Shown here: in pieces, positions 27,697 through 36,386 of the stretch | Position numbering within the stretch: position 1 is the first letter of the stretch | How the letters are laid out: each line of letters starts with the position of its first letter | NCBI GenBank assembly: GCA_017447165.1 | Contig: JAFSOD010000004.1 | Span: forward strand, 491,267 to 555,266 | DNA: 64,000 nucleotides | From: Bacilli bacterium | GTDB lineage: Bacteria > Bacillota_I > Bacilli_A > RFN20 > CAG-826 | Direction: 5' to 3' | Notes under the pieces: model-generated | The model's database searches: none | Seen by the model: the letters and a program-made list of their open reading frames with translations, nothing else | What the model was told of the DNA's origin: nothing | Program-made: the position numbers and the translations under genes

Positions 27697-29640
27697 ATGG
27701 CGAAATCACGTCCCTCTTTTAAAGGTAGAAAAATTGAAATTATTCTAGATCATAACCCTTATCAGGTTAGTTTTTATAATAGTAAGAATAATTTAAAAGA
27801 CATTATTATTTTTCCTTTATTTCATTTTGAAGGAGAAAGACAATATTATGATTTGCTCGCTCCTATAATTAACCGCGGGGAGCAAGTTATTGTTATTAAC
27901 TTTTTAACTAAAAACGACCATGTTTTATATTTAGAATATTATTTCGATGTCTTTGAAAGAATCCTTCATGAATTATTTTCACAAAAGATTATTCGAAAAG
28001 ATCAAAGACTTATTTTATTAGGTTTTGGAGTTGGGGCCTATTTAGCCTCTAAAGCGCATAAGAACGCTGATTTAAATATTGATAAGATAATTCTTATTTC
28101 TCCAGTTAATTCTTATAAAGCGGAATATGAATTAAGTAATGAGATTGCTAATTTTACAGTGCCAACTTATATTCATTTTGGTCAAAATGATGAAGTAGTC
28201 TCCTTAGATAATCGTTACAAGATTTATGAAAAAGGACATCTTAATCCTTTAGTGAAGTTCTCTGCATATCCTGTGTGTGGTCATTATCTTTATTATAAGG
28301 ACATATTATCCCTTAGGCTTGAAGAACATTATCGTAAACATCACTATAATGCTTTAGTAGGGAATAAATCAAAATATAAGGCTTCTGCTTTACCAGAAGA
28401 AGCAATTTTAAATGACAATTTCTTTACTAGATTATTTAATGAAATAGATGGAGTGGCCAATAAAAAAAGAATTGCTTTATTGACTGATGTTTGTCCTTTA
28501 TTCGTTAATGGCGTGGCGGTAGTGATGGATTTACTCCAATTAGAGTTACAAAAACTTGGTTACGAAGTTTATATCGCTGCTTTATGGCATAAAAGTGATT
28601 CATATAAAAATCTTCCTAATGAGACTTATATTCCAATTCCAGCGACTTATGCCTCCTTTTTAAAAGGATATAAAGAACTTCATATGTTAAAAACATTCCA
28701 GTTCACTAAATCCGCTAAAATGCTAGCCTTATTTGGATTTGACTATATTCATTTACATACTGAATATTCTGTGGGCGTTATTGCTCTTAAACTTGCGAAG
28801 ATGACTGGAATAAATGTTTTATATACATATCACACTTTATGGAACCTATATTACGAAAAGAAGTTTGGTTTAGATTTAGGTAATATTATTTATAAAACTG
28901 CAAAAAGACTAATATTCCAACGTATCTATAATGAATGTAAAATCATTACCGTCCCATCTTTAAAGAGCTTTGAGGTTTTAAAGAATGATGTTGGAAATAA
29001 AGATATTAGAATCATTCCTTCTCCGGTAAATTCTTCTAGATTTAAGATTTCAAAAATGGATAAAGAGATAATCGATAATCTTAAAGATTCATATAACCTA
29101 AAAAATAAAAAAGTTATTGGTTATGTTGGAAGAGTGTCACTCGAAAAGAATATTGTTGAAACACTCCAATATATCGCTAGAATCAAGCACGAAGTTCCTA
29201 ACATTGCTTTTATTATTGTTGGTATGGGAGACGCTGTCCCAATGCTTAAAAAGGCCACAAAAAAGCTAAATTTGGAAGAAAATGTGATTTTTGTCGGGGA
29301 AATTGAGAATTCTAAGCTTAAATATTACTACTCATTATTTGATGCATTTGTGACTGCGAGTAACTTTGAAACTCAAGGTTTAACTTATTTTGAAGCAGCG
29401 ATCTGTGGCACCCCAATTTTGGCTAAAGCTGATAAAGCATTAGATGGTGTATTTAAAGACGGAGAGAACGCTTATATATATAACGATTATAATGAATGGG
29501 TGTCTAGGTTAGAGAGAGCATTATTTGGCGATGTAAAGCCAATCATAAAAAACGCGAAGAAGACTATGCTTCATTATTCAAGTGATAAATGGGCTAAACA
29601 GTTAGAAGAAATCTATAAAGAATTAAATCCAGAAAAATAG
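27697..29640 (+). CDS. Fusion: alpha/beta-hydrolase-like domain + GT4 glycosyltransferase
   Basis: 647 residues. Residues 1 to about 230 look like an alpha/beta hydrolase: RLILLGFGVGAYLASKAH has the nucleophile-elbow shape, GQNDEVVSLDN resembles the acid loop, and CGHYLY the histidine. The elbow reads GFGVG, so glycine replaces the nucleophilic serine and the domain is probably not a classical esterase. Residues from about 256 form a GT4 enzyme of the diacylglycerol glucosyltransferase type (RIALLTDVCPLFVNGVAVVM, GYVGRVSLEKN, and the EX7E motif ETQGLTYFE). It may glycosylate a membrane lipid. A TTG-initiated reading from 27679 is possible, but the ATG at 27697 fits the promoter. Confidence 0.75.
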   Translation: MAKSRPSFKGRKIEIILDHNPYQVSFYNSKNNLKDIIIFPLFHFEGERQYYDLLAPIINRGEQVIVINFLTKNDHVLYLEYYFDVFERILHELFSQKIIRKDQRLILLGFGVGAYLASKAHKNADLNIDKIILISPVNSYKAEYELSNEIANFTVPTYIHFGQNDEVVSLDNRYKIYEKGHLNPLVKFSAYPVCGHYLYYKDILSLRLEEHYRKHHYNALVGNKSKYKASALPEEAILNDNFFTRLFNEIDGVANKKRIALLTDVCPLFVNGVAVVMDLLQLELQKLGYEVYIAALWHKSDSYKNLPNETYIPIPATYASFLKGYKELHMLKTFQFTKSAKMLALFGFDYIHLHTEYSVGVIALKLAKMTGINVLYTYHTLWNLYYEKKFGLDLGNIIYKTAKRLIFQRIYNECKIITVPSLKSFEVLKNDVGNKDIRIIPSPVNSSRFKISKMDKEIIDNLKDSYNLKNKKVIGYVGRVSLEKNIVETLQYIARIKHEVPNIAFIIVGMGDAVPMLKKATKKLNLEENVIFVGEIENSKLKYYYSLFDAFVTASNFETQGLTYFEAAICGTPILAKADKALDGVFKDGENAYIYNDYNEWVSRLERALFGDVKPIIKNAKKTMLHYSSDKWAKQLEEIYKELNPEK

Positions 29641-29652
29641 GAGAAATCAATT

Positions 29653-30186
29653 ATGAAAAAATGTCCAGCATGTAATGCCGAATTTGGCGACGGCGCAACA
29701 TATTGCGATAAATGTGGTACAAAATTAGTGAAGTATCGTACTTGCCCGCATTGTGGAGCAGTAGTGGAGGATGACGCTGTATTCTGTTCTAAATGTGGAA
29801 AAGCTATTGATGCAGTTGCAGAAATGTCTAGTAGCATTGAGCCTTCTCCAACTGTACGTAAAGTTGATGATGCAACAATCGCTCAATATAAAAGGGAAAT
29901 TGCAGCATATAAATCTAAAAAACTCACAATGATGATTATGGGCATAATCTTATTGGTGGTGGGGTTGGTGCTTTGCATTGTCTTCTTCTCTTTAGGAATT
30001 AAGTCTATCGATGAGACCATAGATTCTGGAAACATAGGAACAGGTTACACCTTCATCTTCCTTGCGGTTGTATTTGAATTAATGACTGACGCCGGTATCG
30101 CGTTATTAATTGTTCAAGGTGCGGTCTTTGGCAGAAAAATCGCCAATAGAGAACAGGCAATAGAAGAGTACGAATCTCGTCACTAA
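29653..30186 (+). CDS. Zinc-ribbon membrane protein of unknown function
   Basis: 177 residues. Two zinc ribbons occupy residues 1-55 (KCPACNAEF with YCDKCGTKL, then TCPHCGAVV with FCSKCGKAI). A linker and a short basic helix follow, then two membrane helices (MIMGIILLVVGLVLCIVFF and TFIFLAVVFELMTDAGIALL). A cytoplasmic zinc-ribbon head on a membrane anchor is a common but poorly understood arrangement. SD AGGAGA precedes the ATG, 12 bp after the GT4 fusion, so it may be co-transcribed. Confidence 0.7.
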   Translation: MKKCPACNAEFGDGATYCDKCGTKLVKYRTCPHCGAVVEDDAVFCSKCGKAIDAVAEMSSSIEPSPTVRKVDDATIAQYKREIAAYKSKKLTMMIMGIILLVVGLVLCIVFFSLGIKSIDETIDSGNIGTGYTFIFLAVVFELMTDAGIALLIVQGAVFGRKIANREQAIEEYESRH

Positions 30187-30203
30187 TATATATAAAGATA
30201 TAA

Positions 30204-30236
30204 GGATATGCGATTGATAATGCATATTCTTTTTTT
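30204..30236 (+). terminator. Intrinsic terminator after the zinc-ribbon gene
   Basis: GGATATGC pairs with GCATATTC across a 10-nt loop and is followed by seven T residues. Confidence 0.65.
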
Positions 30237-30293
30237 ATTTGGTAAAATAAATGCAAGGATTTTTCTTTTGTAGACTTAATTAGGAGGATTTTT

Positions 30294-31502
30294 ATGTCCG
30301 AAAAGTACTTAAAAGAATATGAAGCCGGTTATACACCTAAACTTGTGATGGAAGAAGCATCACGTTGTTTGCTTTGTCACGACGCTCCATGTTCTAAAGC
30401 CTGTCCTGCTGGAACGGATCCAGCAAAATTTATTCGTTCTGTGCGCTTTAAGAATTTTAAAGGCGCAGCAGAAACAGTTCGTATCAATAACATCTTAGGC
30501 GCAATTTGTGCCAGAGTCTGTCCAACCGAAAGATATTGTCAATTAGGTTGTTCTAGAAGTGGCATCGATAAGCCGATTGATATCGGAAGAATTCAAAGAT
30601 ATGTCACTTACTTCGAAGATTGCATGAAGATGGATATCTTAGAAAAGAAACCTGAAAATGGTAAGAAAGTCGCAGTTGTTGGTAGTGGTCCTGCTGGATT
30701 ATCTGTCGCTGGCTTATTAGCCTTAGAAGGTTGCAAGGTAGTTGTCTTTGAAAAAGAAGCCAAAGCTGGTGGATATATGAGATATGGTATGCCTGAATAC
30801 CGTTTACCATCAGTAGTGGTTGATAAAGAAATTAAACGTATCCAAAAATTAGGAGTGGAAATCGTTACCTCTACTAAAGTAGAAGACTTAAAGAAACTCC
30901 AAAAAGAATATGACGCAGTCGTATTAGCTACTGGTCACTCTAAAGGTAAGATGTTACCAATGTTTGAAGGCCATAGATTTGTCAAGACTGCAGTTGACTT
31001 CTTACATGACTGCAAGAAGAAAAAAGGCAATGTCAGAGTTCCTGAAAATGTCTTAGTTATCGGTGGTGGAGATGTCGCGATGGACGTTGTTACTACTCTT
31101 AAACTATTAGGCGTTAAACAAGTTACTGATGTTGTTTACGAGACATTCGCAGAATTTAAAGCTTCTAAGAAAGAACTTCAAGGCGCTCAAGCAGAAGGTG
31201 TTTCTATTATCGATGGTTATGTCCCAGTTTCCTTAAAAGGAAAGACTGTGAGATTCTCTCATAGATATGTTCCTGCTGAACTCAAAGTTAAAGCCGATTT
31301 AATTATTCTCGCTGTTGGTCAAGCTACAGAAGCAGGTATGTTTGGATTAGAAGTTAATAAACTTCAAGAAGTTGAAAAAGTTGAAGGTAACTTATTCACC
31401 TGTGGTGATATTTATAAAGGCGGAGAAAAAACTGTTGTTTACGCAGTTAGAAGCGCAAAAGAAGTTGCCTACAAAGTTAAGAAATTTTTAGGAGGTAAAT
31501 AA
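30294..31502 (+). CDS. preT: NAD-dependent dihydropyrimidine dehydrogenase subunit PreT
   Basis: Flavoprotein subunit that feeds electrons to PreA for reduction of uracil/thymine to the 5,6-dihydro form (reversible). 402 residues. The N-terminal cysteine-rich iron-sulfur domain is [16 protein letters not shown] and [19 protein letters not shown]-binding [18 protein letters not shown] is near 125-142, and the NAD domain has [12 protein letters not shown]. GltD of glutamate synthase is homologous, but the immediate preA partner (2 bp downstream) decides the call. SD TTAGGAGG. Confidence 0.88.
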   Translation: MSEKYLKEYEAGYTPKLVMEEASRCLLCHDAPCSKACPAGTDPAKFIRSVRFKNFKGAAETVRINNILGAICARVCPTERYCQLGCSRSGIDKPIDIGRIQRYVTYFEDCMKMDILEKKPENGKKVAVVGSGPAGLSVAGLLALEGCKVVVFEKEAKAGGYMRYGMPEYRLPSVVVDKEIKRIQKLGVEIVTSTKVEDLKKLQKEYDAVVLATGHSKGKMLPMFEGHRFVKTAVDFLHDCKKKKGNVRVPENVLVIGGGDVAMDVVTTLKLLGVKQVTDVVYETFAEFKASKKELQGAQAEGVSIIDGYVPVSLKGKTVRFSHRYVPAELKVKADLIILAVGQATEAGMFGLEVNKLQEVEKVEGNLFTCGDIYKGGEKTVVYAVRSAKEVAYKVKKFLGGK

Positions 31503-31504
31503 TT

Positions 31505-32752
31505 ATGGTTAAGAAAGATTTAAGCATTACCTTCTTAGGTGTAAAATTCCCAAACCCATTCTGTCTATCATCTTCTCCAGTCGGAAATGATTATGACATG
31601 TGTAAAAAGGCTTATGACTGTGGTTGGGGTGGTATTGTCTTTAAGACAATTGGACCAAAATCCTATGTCATTAATGAAGTTTCTCCTAGATTTGACACAT
31701 TAACTAAAGAAGCGGAACCATTTGTTGGCTTCAAAAACATGGAACAAATCGCTGAACACTCATTAGAAGAAAACCTTGCAGACTTAGCAAGATTAAAGAA
31801 AGAATATCCTGATAAAGTATTAATCGCCTCTATTATGGGTAATGATGAAGAGACTTGGGAAGACCTTGCTCGTAAAGTTACCGAAGCGGGCGCGGATATG
31901 ATTGAAATGAACTTATCATGTCCTCAAATGACTTCTCACGCGATGGGTAGTGACGTTGGCAGTAACCCAGAACTCTGTAAGAGATACTGCGCTGCTGTTA
32001 AACGTGGATCTAAACTCCCAATGATGGCAAAAATGACACCAAATATCACTGATATGGTGCCAGTTGCTAAGGCCTGTTTAGAAGGTGGAGCGGACGGTAT
32101 TGCCGCGATTAACACCATCAAGTCAATATGTAATATTGATTTAGATAAGAAAATTGGTATGCCAATTGTTAACGGCAAATCCTCTATTTCCGGATATTCA
32201 GGTAAAGCTGTTAAACCAGTGGCCTTAAGATTTATCCAACAAATGAGAACTGCAATCCCTGATTTAGAAGTATCTGGCATCGGTGGATGTGAAACTTGGG
32301 AAGACGCTGCTGAATTCATTTTAGTAGGATCTAAAACTATTCAAATTACCACCGCGATTATGCAATACGGTTATAGAATCGTTGAAGATTTATGTAACGG
32401 CTTAATGCACTATATGGAAGAACAACATGTTGATCACTTAGAACAATTAGTGGGCAAAGCTAATAAGAACATTATTCCTGCTGAAGAACTTGATAGAGAT
32501 TATATCGTCTATCCTAGTATCGATAAGGAAAAATGTGTTGGTTGTGGCCGCTGCTATATCTCTTGTTACGATGGTGCTCACCAAGCTATGGAGTGGGATG
32601 AAGAATCTCGTAGACCAAGCTGTAACCATGATAAGTGTGTTGGCTGCTTACTATGTGGACACGTCTGTCCAGTCGGAGCAATTTCTAAAGGTGAAATCGT
32701 CTTCAAGAAGACCGCTAAACCTGGAAGAAAAGTTCAAGACGTTAGATTATAA
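31505..32752 (+). CDS. preA: NAD-dependent dihydropyrimidine dehydrogenase subunit PreA
   Basis: FMN TIM-barrel subunit that binds the pyrimidine. 415 residues. Barrel: [61 protein letters not shown]-terminal ferredoxin domain from about 335 carries two [4Fe-4S] motifs ([11 protein letters not shown] and [14 protein letters not shown]). The arrangement matches E. coli PreA and the C-terminal half of mammalian DPD. Later pathway enzymes (dihydropyrimidinase, beta-ureidopropionase) are not in the window. Confidence 0.92.
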   Translation: MVKKDLSITFLGVKFPNPFCLSSSPVGNDYDMCKKAYDCGWGGIVFKTIGPKSYVINEVSPRFDTLTKEAEPFVGFKNMEQIAEHSLEENLADLARLKKEYPDKVLIASIMGNDEETWEDLARKVTEAGADMIEMNLSCPQMTSHAMGSDVGSNPELCKRYCAAVKRGSKLPMMAKMTPNITDMVPVAKACLEGGADGIAAINTIKSICNIDLDKKIGMPIVNGKSSISGYSGKAVKPVALRFIQQMRTAIPDLEVSGIGGCETWEDAAEFILVGSKTIQITTAIMQYGYRIVEDLCNGLMHYMEEQHVDHLEQLVGKANKNIIPAEELDRDYIVYPSIDKEKCVGCGRCYISCYDGAHQAMEWDEESRRPSCNHDKCVGCLLCGHVCPVGAISKGEIVFKKTAKPGRKVQDVRL

Positions 32753-32770
32753 TCTAATTCATTAACTATT

Positions 32771-32796
32771 AGGAGAGATTCATTTCTCTCCTTTTT
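32771..32796 (+). terminator. Intrinsic terminator of preT-preA
   Basis: AGGAGAGA pairs perfectly with TCTCTCCT across a short loop and is followed by a T-run. Confidence 0.85.
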
Positions 32797-32823
32797 TGTT
32801 GATCGATTTTTGTACAAGAAAAC

Positions 32824-32851
32824 TTGAAAAATTACAAAAATATTGTATAAT
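32824..32851 (+). promoter_or_regulatory. Promoter of the small-protein/Fic pair, apparently leaderless
   Basis: TTGAAA (32824-32829) and TATAAT (32846-32851) are 16 bp apart, a near-consensus promoter. The ATG at 32858 is 6 nt after the -10 box, leaving no room for an SD. This is the clearest leaderless configuration in the window. Confidence 0.65.
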
Positions 32852-32857
32852 CAAAAT

Positions 32858-33175
32858 ATGTTTAAAGAGAGCATTGTTAACGATTTAGAAAATAAGCGAG
32901 ATGAGCTTAAAAAAGAGATTGATGAGATTAATAATAGACTAATTAATTATCGTAAAGGATCTTTGTTTGCTAAAAATAATTATTTTTATATTAAGTACTA
33001 TGAAAATGGGAAGGTTGTTTCTAAATATGTTGGCAAAAATCTTTCTAAGGCAGATATTGATTGTATCAATCGCGAATTAAAGAATCACAAGACATTACAA
33101 AAAAGAAATAATGAGTATATAAAAGAATTGAAAGAAATAGAAAAACTAATAAGGAAATATGGAGGGAAAGTATGA
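32858..33175 (+). CDS. Small coiled-coil protein upstream of Fic-like gene
   Basis: 105 residues, function unknown. The N-terminal 30 residues are strongly heptad-like (ENKRDELKKEIDEINNRL). A small beta region follows (NYFYIKYYENGKVVSKYVGK), then another charged helix (IKELKEIEKLIRKYGGK). The beta segment resembles short domains of the type GxxxYxxYxxxGKxxxxYVxK found in small accessory and transposon-associated proteins; this is an impression, not a family assignment. The stop overlaps the Fic start (ATGA), so the pair is obligately co-translated, as in toxin-antitoxin or enzyme-regulator pairs. A start at the ATG 32858 fits the promoter better than the upstream TTG. Confidence 0.65.
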   Translation: MFKESIVNDLENKRDELKKEIDEINNRLINYRKGSLFAKNNYFYIKYYENGKVVSKYVGKNLSKADIDCINRELKNHKTLQKRNNEYIKELKEIEKLIRKYGGKV

Positions 33176-33819
33176 ACATTGATAGAATCAAACTCTTGAT
33201 TGATAAATATATTGTTGATTATGTTTATAACGCGGCTCGTATTGAAGGAGTTAACATTAAATATTTAGACACCAAACTCCTTGTTGAAGATGGTATTGAG
33301 CCAAACATGGACTCTGATAAAATCCTTATTTTAAAAAATCTTAAGGATGCATATAAATCATTAAGGGATGAGTCCTTTTTATCTCAACCAATTGATATTT
33401 TTACGTTAAAAAAAGTTAATTCTATTATTAATGGTAGAGGATTAGTGAAAGAAGCAGGGAAAATTCGTATTGATGAAGTGTATTTTACCAACTGTAAATA
33501 TATACCTCCAATTCCAGATGAATACGAAATTAATAATTCCATCATTGATATAGTTAATCAAAATAAAAATATATTAGACAAAGGAATAGAGTTATATTTA
33601 TACGTCATGAGAGCGCAGCCATTTATAGATGGAAACAAAAGAACTGCTAATGTGTTCGCTAATTTGTATTTACTGCAAAATGATGCATCTATTATTTCAA
33701 TTCACGCCGATAAGAAGAAAATGTTTTTATCTTTATTAAGCAAGTTCTACGAAACAAACGACATAAGTAAAATCAAAGAATTTATTTTAAATAATGGAAT
33801 TTATAAAATATCGAATTGA
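33172..33819 (+). CDS. Fic/DOC-family protein with altered catalytic motif
   Basis: 215 residues with the Fic-fold core. The motif at residues 149-160 reads QPFIDGNKRTAN; the canonical form is HPFx(D/E)GN(G/K)R, so the catalytic histidine is a glutamine (codon CAG at 33616-33618). The rest of the phosphate-binding anchor is intact. Near the N-terminus AARIEG (21-26) resembles the inhibitory helix (S/T)xxxE(G/N), with Ala in place of Ser/Thr. Fic enzymes usually AMPylate a target protein; with Gln at this position the activity may be lost or altered. The gene overlaps the small upstream gene by 4 nt. No terminator is seen after it. Confidence 0.82.
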   Translation: MNIDRIKLLIDKYIVDYVYNAARIEGVNIKYLDTKLLVEDGIEPNMDSDKILILKNLKDAYKSLRDESFLSQPIDIFTLKKVNSIINGRGLVKEAGKIRIDEVYFTNCKYIPPIPDEYEINNSIIDIVNQNKNILDKGIELYLYVMRAQPFIDGNKRTANVFANLYLLQNDASIISIHADKKKMFLSLLSKFYETNDISKIKEFILNNGIYKISN

Positions 33820-33945
33820 TACTTTAAAGGAAATTGTTTCGCAATCAACATAGTTGATATATATAAAAAAGTTATCTCTTACTATCTCTATATGCAATTT
33901 TATATTGCCTATAGAATTATATTTCCTTAAAATATTATCGCTGAA

Positions 33946-33962
33946 ATATTACTAAGTAATAT
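33946..33962. promoter_or_regulatory. Candidate operator palindrome before the hydrogenase operon
   Basis: ATATTACT-A-AGTAATAT is a perfect 17-bp inverted repeat. It lies just upstream of the SD AAAGGAGG (33964-33971) and just downstream of a possible -10 TATTAT (33933-33938). As DNA it could be a repressor site; as RNA the stem would sit directly beside the SD. The rest of 33820-33945 is AT-rich and shows only the distant inverted pair AAAGGAAAT/ATTTCCTT. Confidence 0.4.
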
Positions 33963-33977
33963 AAAAGGAGGGCCTCT

Positions 33978-34466
33978 ATGGCACATTTACAAAGCGCTGC
34001 TGTGAAGCAAATCACAGAGATCGTAAATCGATATAAAGGAGAAGGAACTCCTTTAATGATGATTCTTTCTGATATTCAAAAGGAATATGGTTACATTCCT
34101 CTAGAAGTTCAAGAGTTAGTCTCATTATTAACAGGTATCCCAGTGAGTGAAATCTATGGTGTTGTGACATTCTATTCATTCTTCTCACTTACACCTAAAG
34201 GCAAATACGTTGTTGGTGTTTGCTTAGGTACAGCCTGCTACGTTAAGGGTTCCCAATTAGTGTTAGATAAATTTGAAGAATTACTAAAAATCAAACCTGG
34301 TGAAACTAGTGAAGATGGATTATTCACTTTAGATGCATTACGTTGTGTTGGTGCATGTGCGATTGCTCCCGCTGTTTCTATTAACGGTAAAGTGTATCCA
34401 ATGGTGCAAGTGAGCCAAGTTGAAAAGATTATTGGTGATATTAGAGCTAAGGAAGGAGCGAAATAA
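33978..34466 (+). CDS. NAD-linked [FeFe] hydrogenase, small subunit (NuoE-like)
   Basis: Thioredoxin-like [2Fe-2S] subunit that relays electrons between the flavin subunit and the hydrogenase. 162 residues. The N-terminal helical part includes LMMILSDIQKEYGYIPLEVQ, and the cluster ligands are CLGTACYVKG and CVGACAIAP. The family includes NuoE, HndA and HydC; the two downstream genes identify it as a hydrogenase subunit. Strong SD AAAGGAGGG. The next gene starts 2 bp after the stop. Confidence 0.9.
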   Translation: MAHLQSAAVKQITEIVNRYKGEGTPLMMILSDIQKEYGYIPLEVQELVSLLTGIPVSEIYGVVTFYSFFSLTPKGKYVVGVCLGTACYVKGSQLVLDKFEELLKIKPGETSEDGLFTLDALRCVGACAIAPAVSINGKVYPMVQVSQVEKIIGDIRAKEGAK

Positions 34467-34468
34467 TC

Positions 34469-36373
34469 ATGGTTAAGATTAGAACTAGTGAAGAATTAAT
34501 TAAAGCTCATGAGCAAGACGCCGCTTGCTTAGACAAGAAATTCCACTGTGAACCTGGTAAGAAAGCTATCGTCGTTTGTGGTGGTACAGGTTGTTTATCT
34601 TCTAATAGTGCTGACTTATTAGCAAGATTACAAACCTTAATTAAAGAAAAAGGCCTCGAAGATAAAGTAACCGCTAATATCGTTGGTTGCTTTGGATTCT
34701 GTAGCCAAGGACCATTTGTAAAAGTCTTCCCAGAAGAAACTTTATATACAAAGGTCAAAGTAGAAGACGCTGATGAAATTATTGAAAAAGATATTATCGG
34801 TGGCGAAGTTGTGGAAAGATTATTATTCGTTGATCCACAAAGTCACGCCAAAGTTGCTAAACAACATGAAATCGCCTTCTATAAATTACAAAAAAGAGAC
34901 ATTGCTTTGAAAGGTAATGCCGAAATTAACCCAGAAGATATTAATGAAGCGATTGGTCAAGGTGCCTTTTTAGCCCTTAACAAAGCTTTACATATGGATC
35001 CTCAAGAAGTCATTGATGAAGTATTAAAATCTGGCTTACGTGGTAGAGGTGGCGCTGGATTCCCAACTGGAAGAAAGTGGCAATTTGCTCACGATGTTAA
35101 ATGTGATGAAAAATATGTTGTTTGTAATGGTGATGAAGGTGACCCAGGTGCATTTATGGACCGTTCCATCATCGAAGGGAACCCAATTAACGTTATTGAA
35201 GGTATGATGATTGAAGGCTACGCTATTGGTGCACAAAACGGTTATTTCTATATCCGTGCGGAATATCCTGTCGCTGTTGATAGATTAAAGAAAGCCATTA
35301 AACAATGTGAAGAGATGGGCTTATTAGGAGACCACATCTTAGGAACAGACTTTAGCTTCCACTGTCATATTAGATTAGGTGCTGGAGCCTTTGTTTGTGG
35401 TGAAGAAACTGCTCTTCTTAACTCCATTGAAGGTAAACGCGGTATGCCTCGTCCACGTCCTCCATTCCCAGCTGTTAAAGGTTTATGGGATAAACCATCC
35501 GTTATTAATAACGTTGAGACTTTAGCTAATGTTCCATTTATTTTATTACATGGTAGTGAAGCTTATGCTTCTATCGGTACTGAGAAATCTAAAGGAACTA
35601 AAGTGTTCGCTTTAGGTGGTAAAGTCAATAACGTTGGTTTAGTGGAAGTTCCAATGGGAATTACCTTAAGACAATTAATCTTTGATATTGGTGGTGGAAT
35701 CCCTAACGGTAAGAAATTTAAGGCTATTCAAACTGGTGGACCATCTGGTGGATGTTTAACCGAAAAAGATTTAGACACCCCAATTGATTACGATAACTTA
35801 ATCGCTGCTGGCTCTATGATGGGTTCTGGTGGAGCGATTGTTATGGACGAAGACAACTGTATGGTCGACGTCGCTAAATTCTATATGACATTTATTTGCG
35901 ATGAATCTTGCGGCAAATGTTCACCATGTAGAATCGGTACTAAACGTTGTTTAGAATTATTGACTAAGATTACTGACGGCAAAGGCACTATGCAAGATCT
36001 TGAAGAACTCAAGAGCCTCGCTAATGTCATTAAGAGCAACTCTTTATGTGGCTTGGGACAAACTGCTCCTAACCCAATCTTATCCACAATGGCAGCGTTC
36101 TATGATGAATATGTTGCCCATATCGTTGATAAGAAATGTCCTGCTCACGTCTGTAAGAGCTTAATGCAATATAAGATTTTAGAAGATAAGTGCGTTGGAT
36201 GTGGAATGTGTGCTCGTAACTGTCCTGCTAACACTATTGAAAAAACTGACATTGTTCCAGTTGGTAAAGCACCAAACTTACCACTTAGAGTCCATAGAAT
36301 TAACCCAGACAACTGTGTGAAGTGTGGATTATGTCAATCTAATTGTCGCTTTGGCGCAATTATTAAGGATTAA
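34469..36373 (+). CDS. NAD-linked [FeFe] hydrogenase, flavin subunit (NuoF-like)
   Basis: NAD(H)- and FMN-binding subunit, 634 residues. Order: N-terminal thioredoxin-like [2Fe-2S] domain (CGGTGCLSS and GCFGFCSQGP, residues 35-90), NADH/FMN site GLRGRGGAGFPTGRKWQF and CNGDEGDPGAFMDRS, an SLBB region, the [4Fe-4S] motif SCGKCSPCRIGTKRC, and a C-terminal two-cluster ferredoxin domain (CVGCGMCARNCPAN and CVKCGLCQSNCRFG). This layout matches HydB/HndC of trimeric, often electron-bifurcating, hydrogenases. Complex I is unlikely because no other nuo genes are present. Confidence 0.92.
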   Translation: MVKIRTSEELIKAHEQDAACLDKKFHCEPGKKAIVVCGGTGCLSSNSADLLARLQTLIKEKGLEDKVTANIVGCFGFCSQGPFVKVFPEETLYTKVKVEDADEIIEKDIIGGEVVERLLFVDPQSHAKVAKQHEIAFYKLQKRDIALKGNAEINPEDINEAIGQGAFLALNKALHMDPQEVIDEVLKSGLRGRGGAGFPTGRKWQFAHDVKCDEKYVVCNGDEGDPGAFMDRSIIEGNPINVIEGMMIEGYAIGAQNGYFYIRAEYPVAVDRLKKAIKQCEEMGLLGDHILGTDFSFHCHIRLGAGAFVCGEETALLNSIEGKRGMPRPRPPFPAVKGLWDKPSVINNVETLANVPFILLHGSEAYASIGTEKSKGTKVFALGGKVNNVGLVEVPMGITLRQLIFDIGGGIPNGKKFKAIQTGGPSGGCLTEKDLDTPIDYDNLIAAGSMMGSGGAIVMDEDNCMVDVAKFYMTFICDESCGKCSPCRIGTKRCLELLTKITDGKGTMQDLEELKSLANVIKSNSLCGLGQTAPNPILSTMAAFYDEYVAHIVDKKCPAHVCKSLMQYKILEDKCVGCGMCARNCPANTIEKTDIVPVGKAPNLPLRVHRINPDNCVKCGLCQSNCRFGAIIKD

Positions 36374-36386
36374 GGAGGAAACAACC

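Noticed and set aside
30294-31502. Glutamate synthase small subunit (GltD)
   Set aside because: It is homologous, but there is no gltB and the adjacent preA with an FMN barrel and two ferredoxin motifs makes PreT the better call.
34469-36373. NuoE/NuoF-like genes as part of respiratory complex I
   Set aside because: No other nuo genes are present, and the next gene is an [FeFe] hydrogenase with matching subunit architecture.
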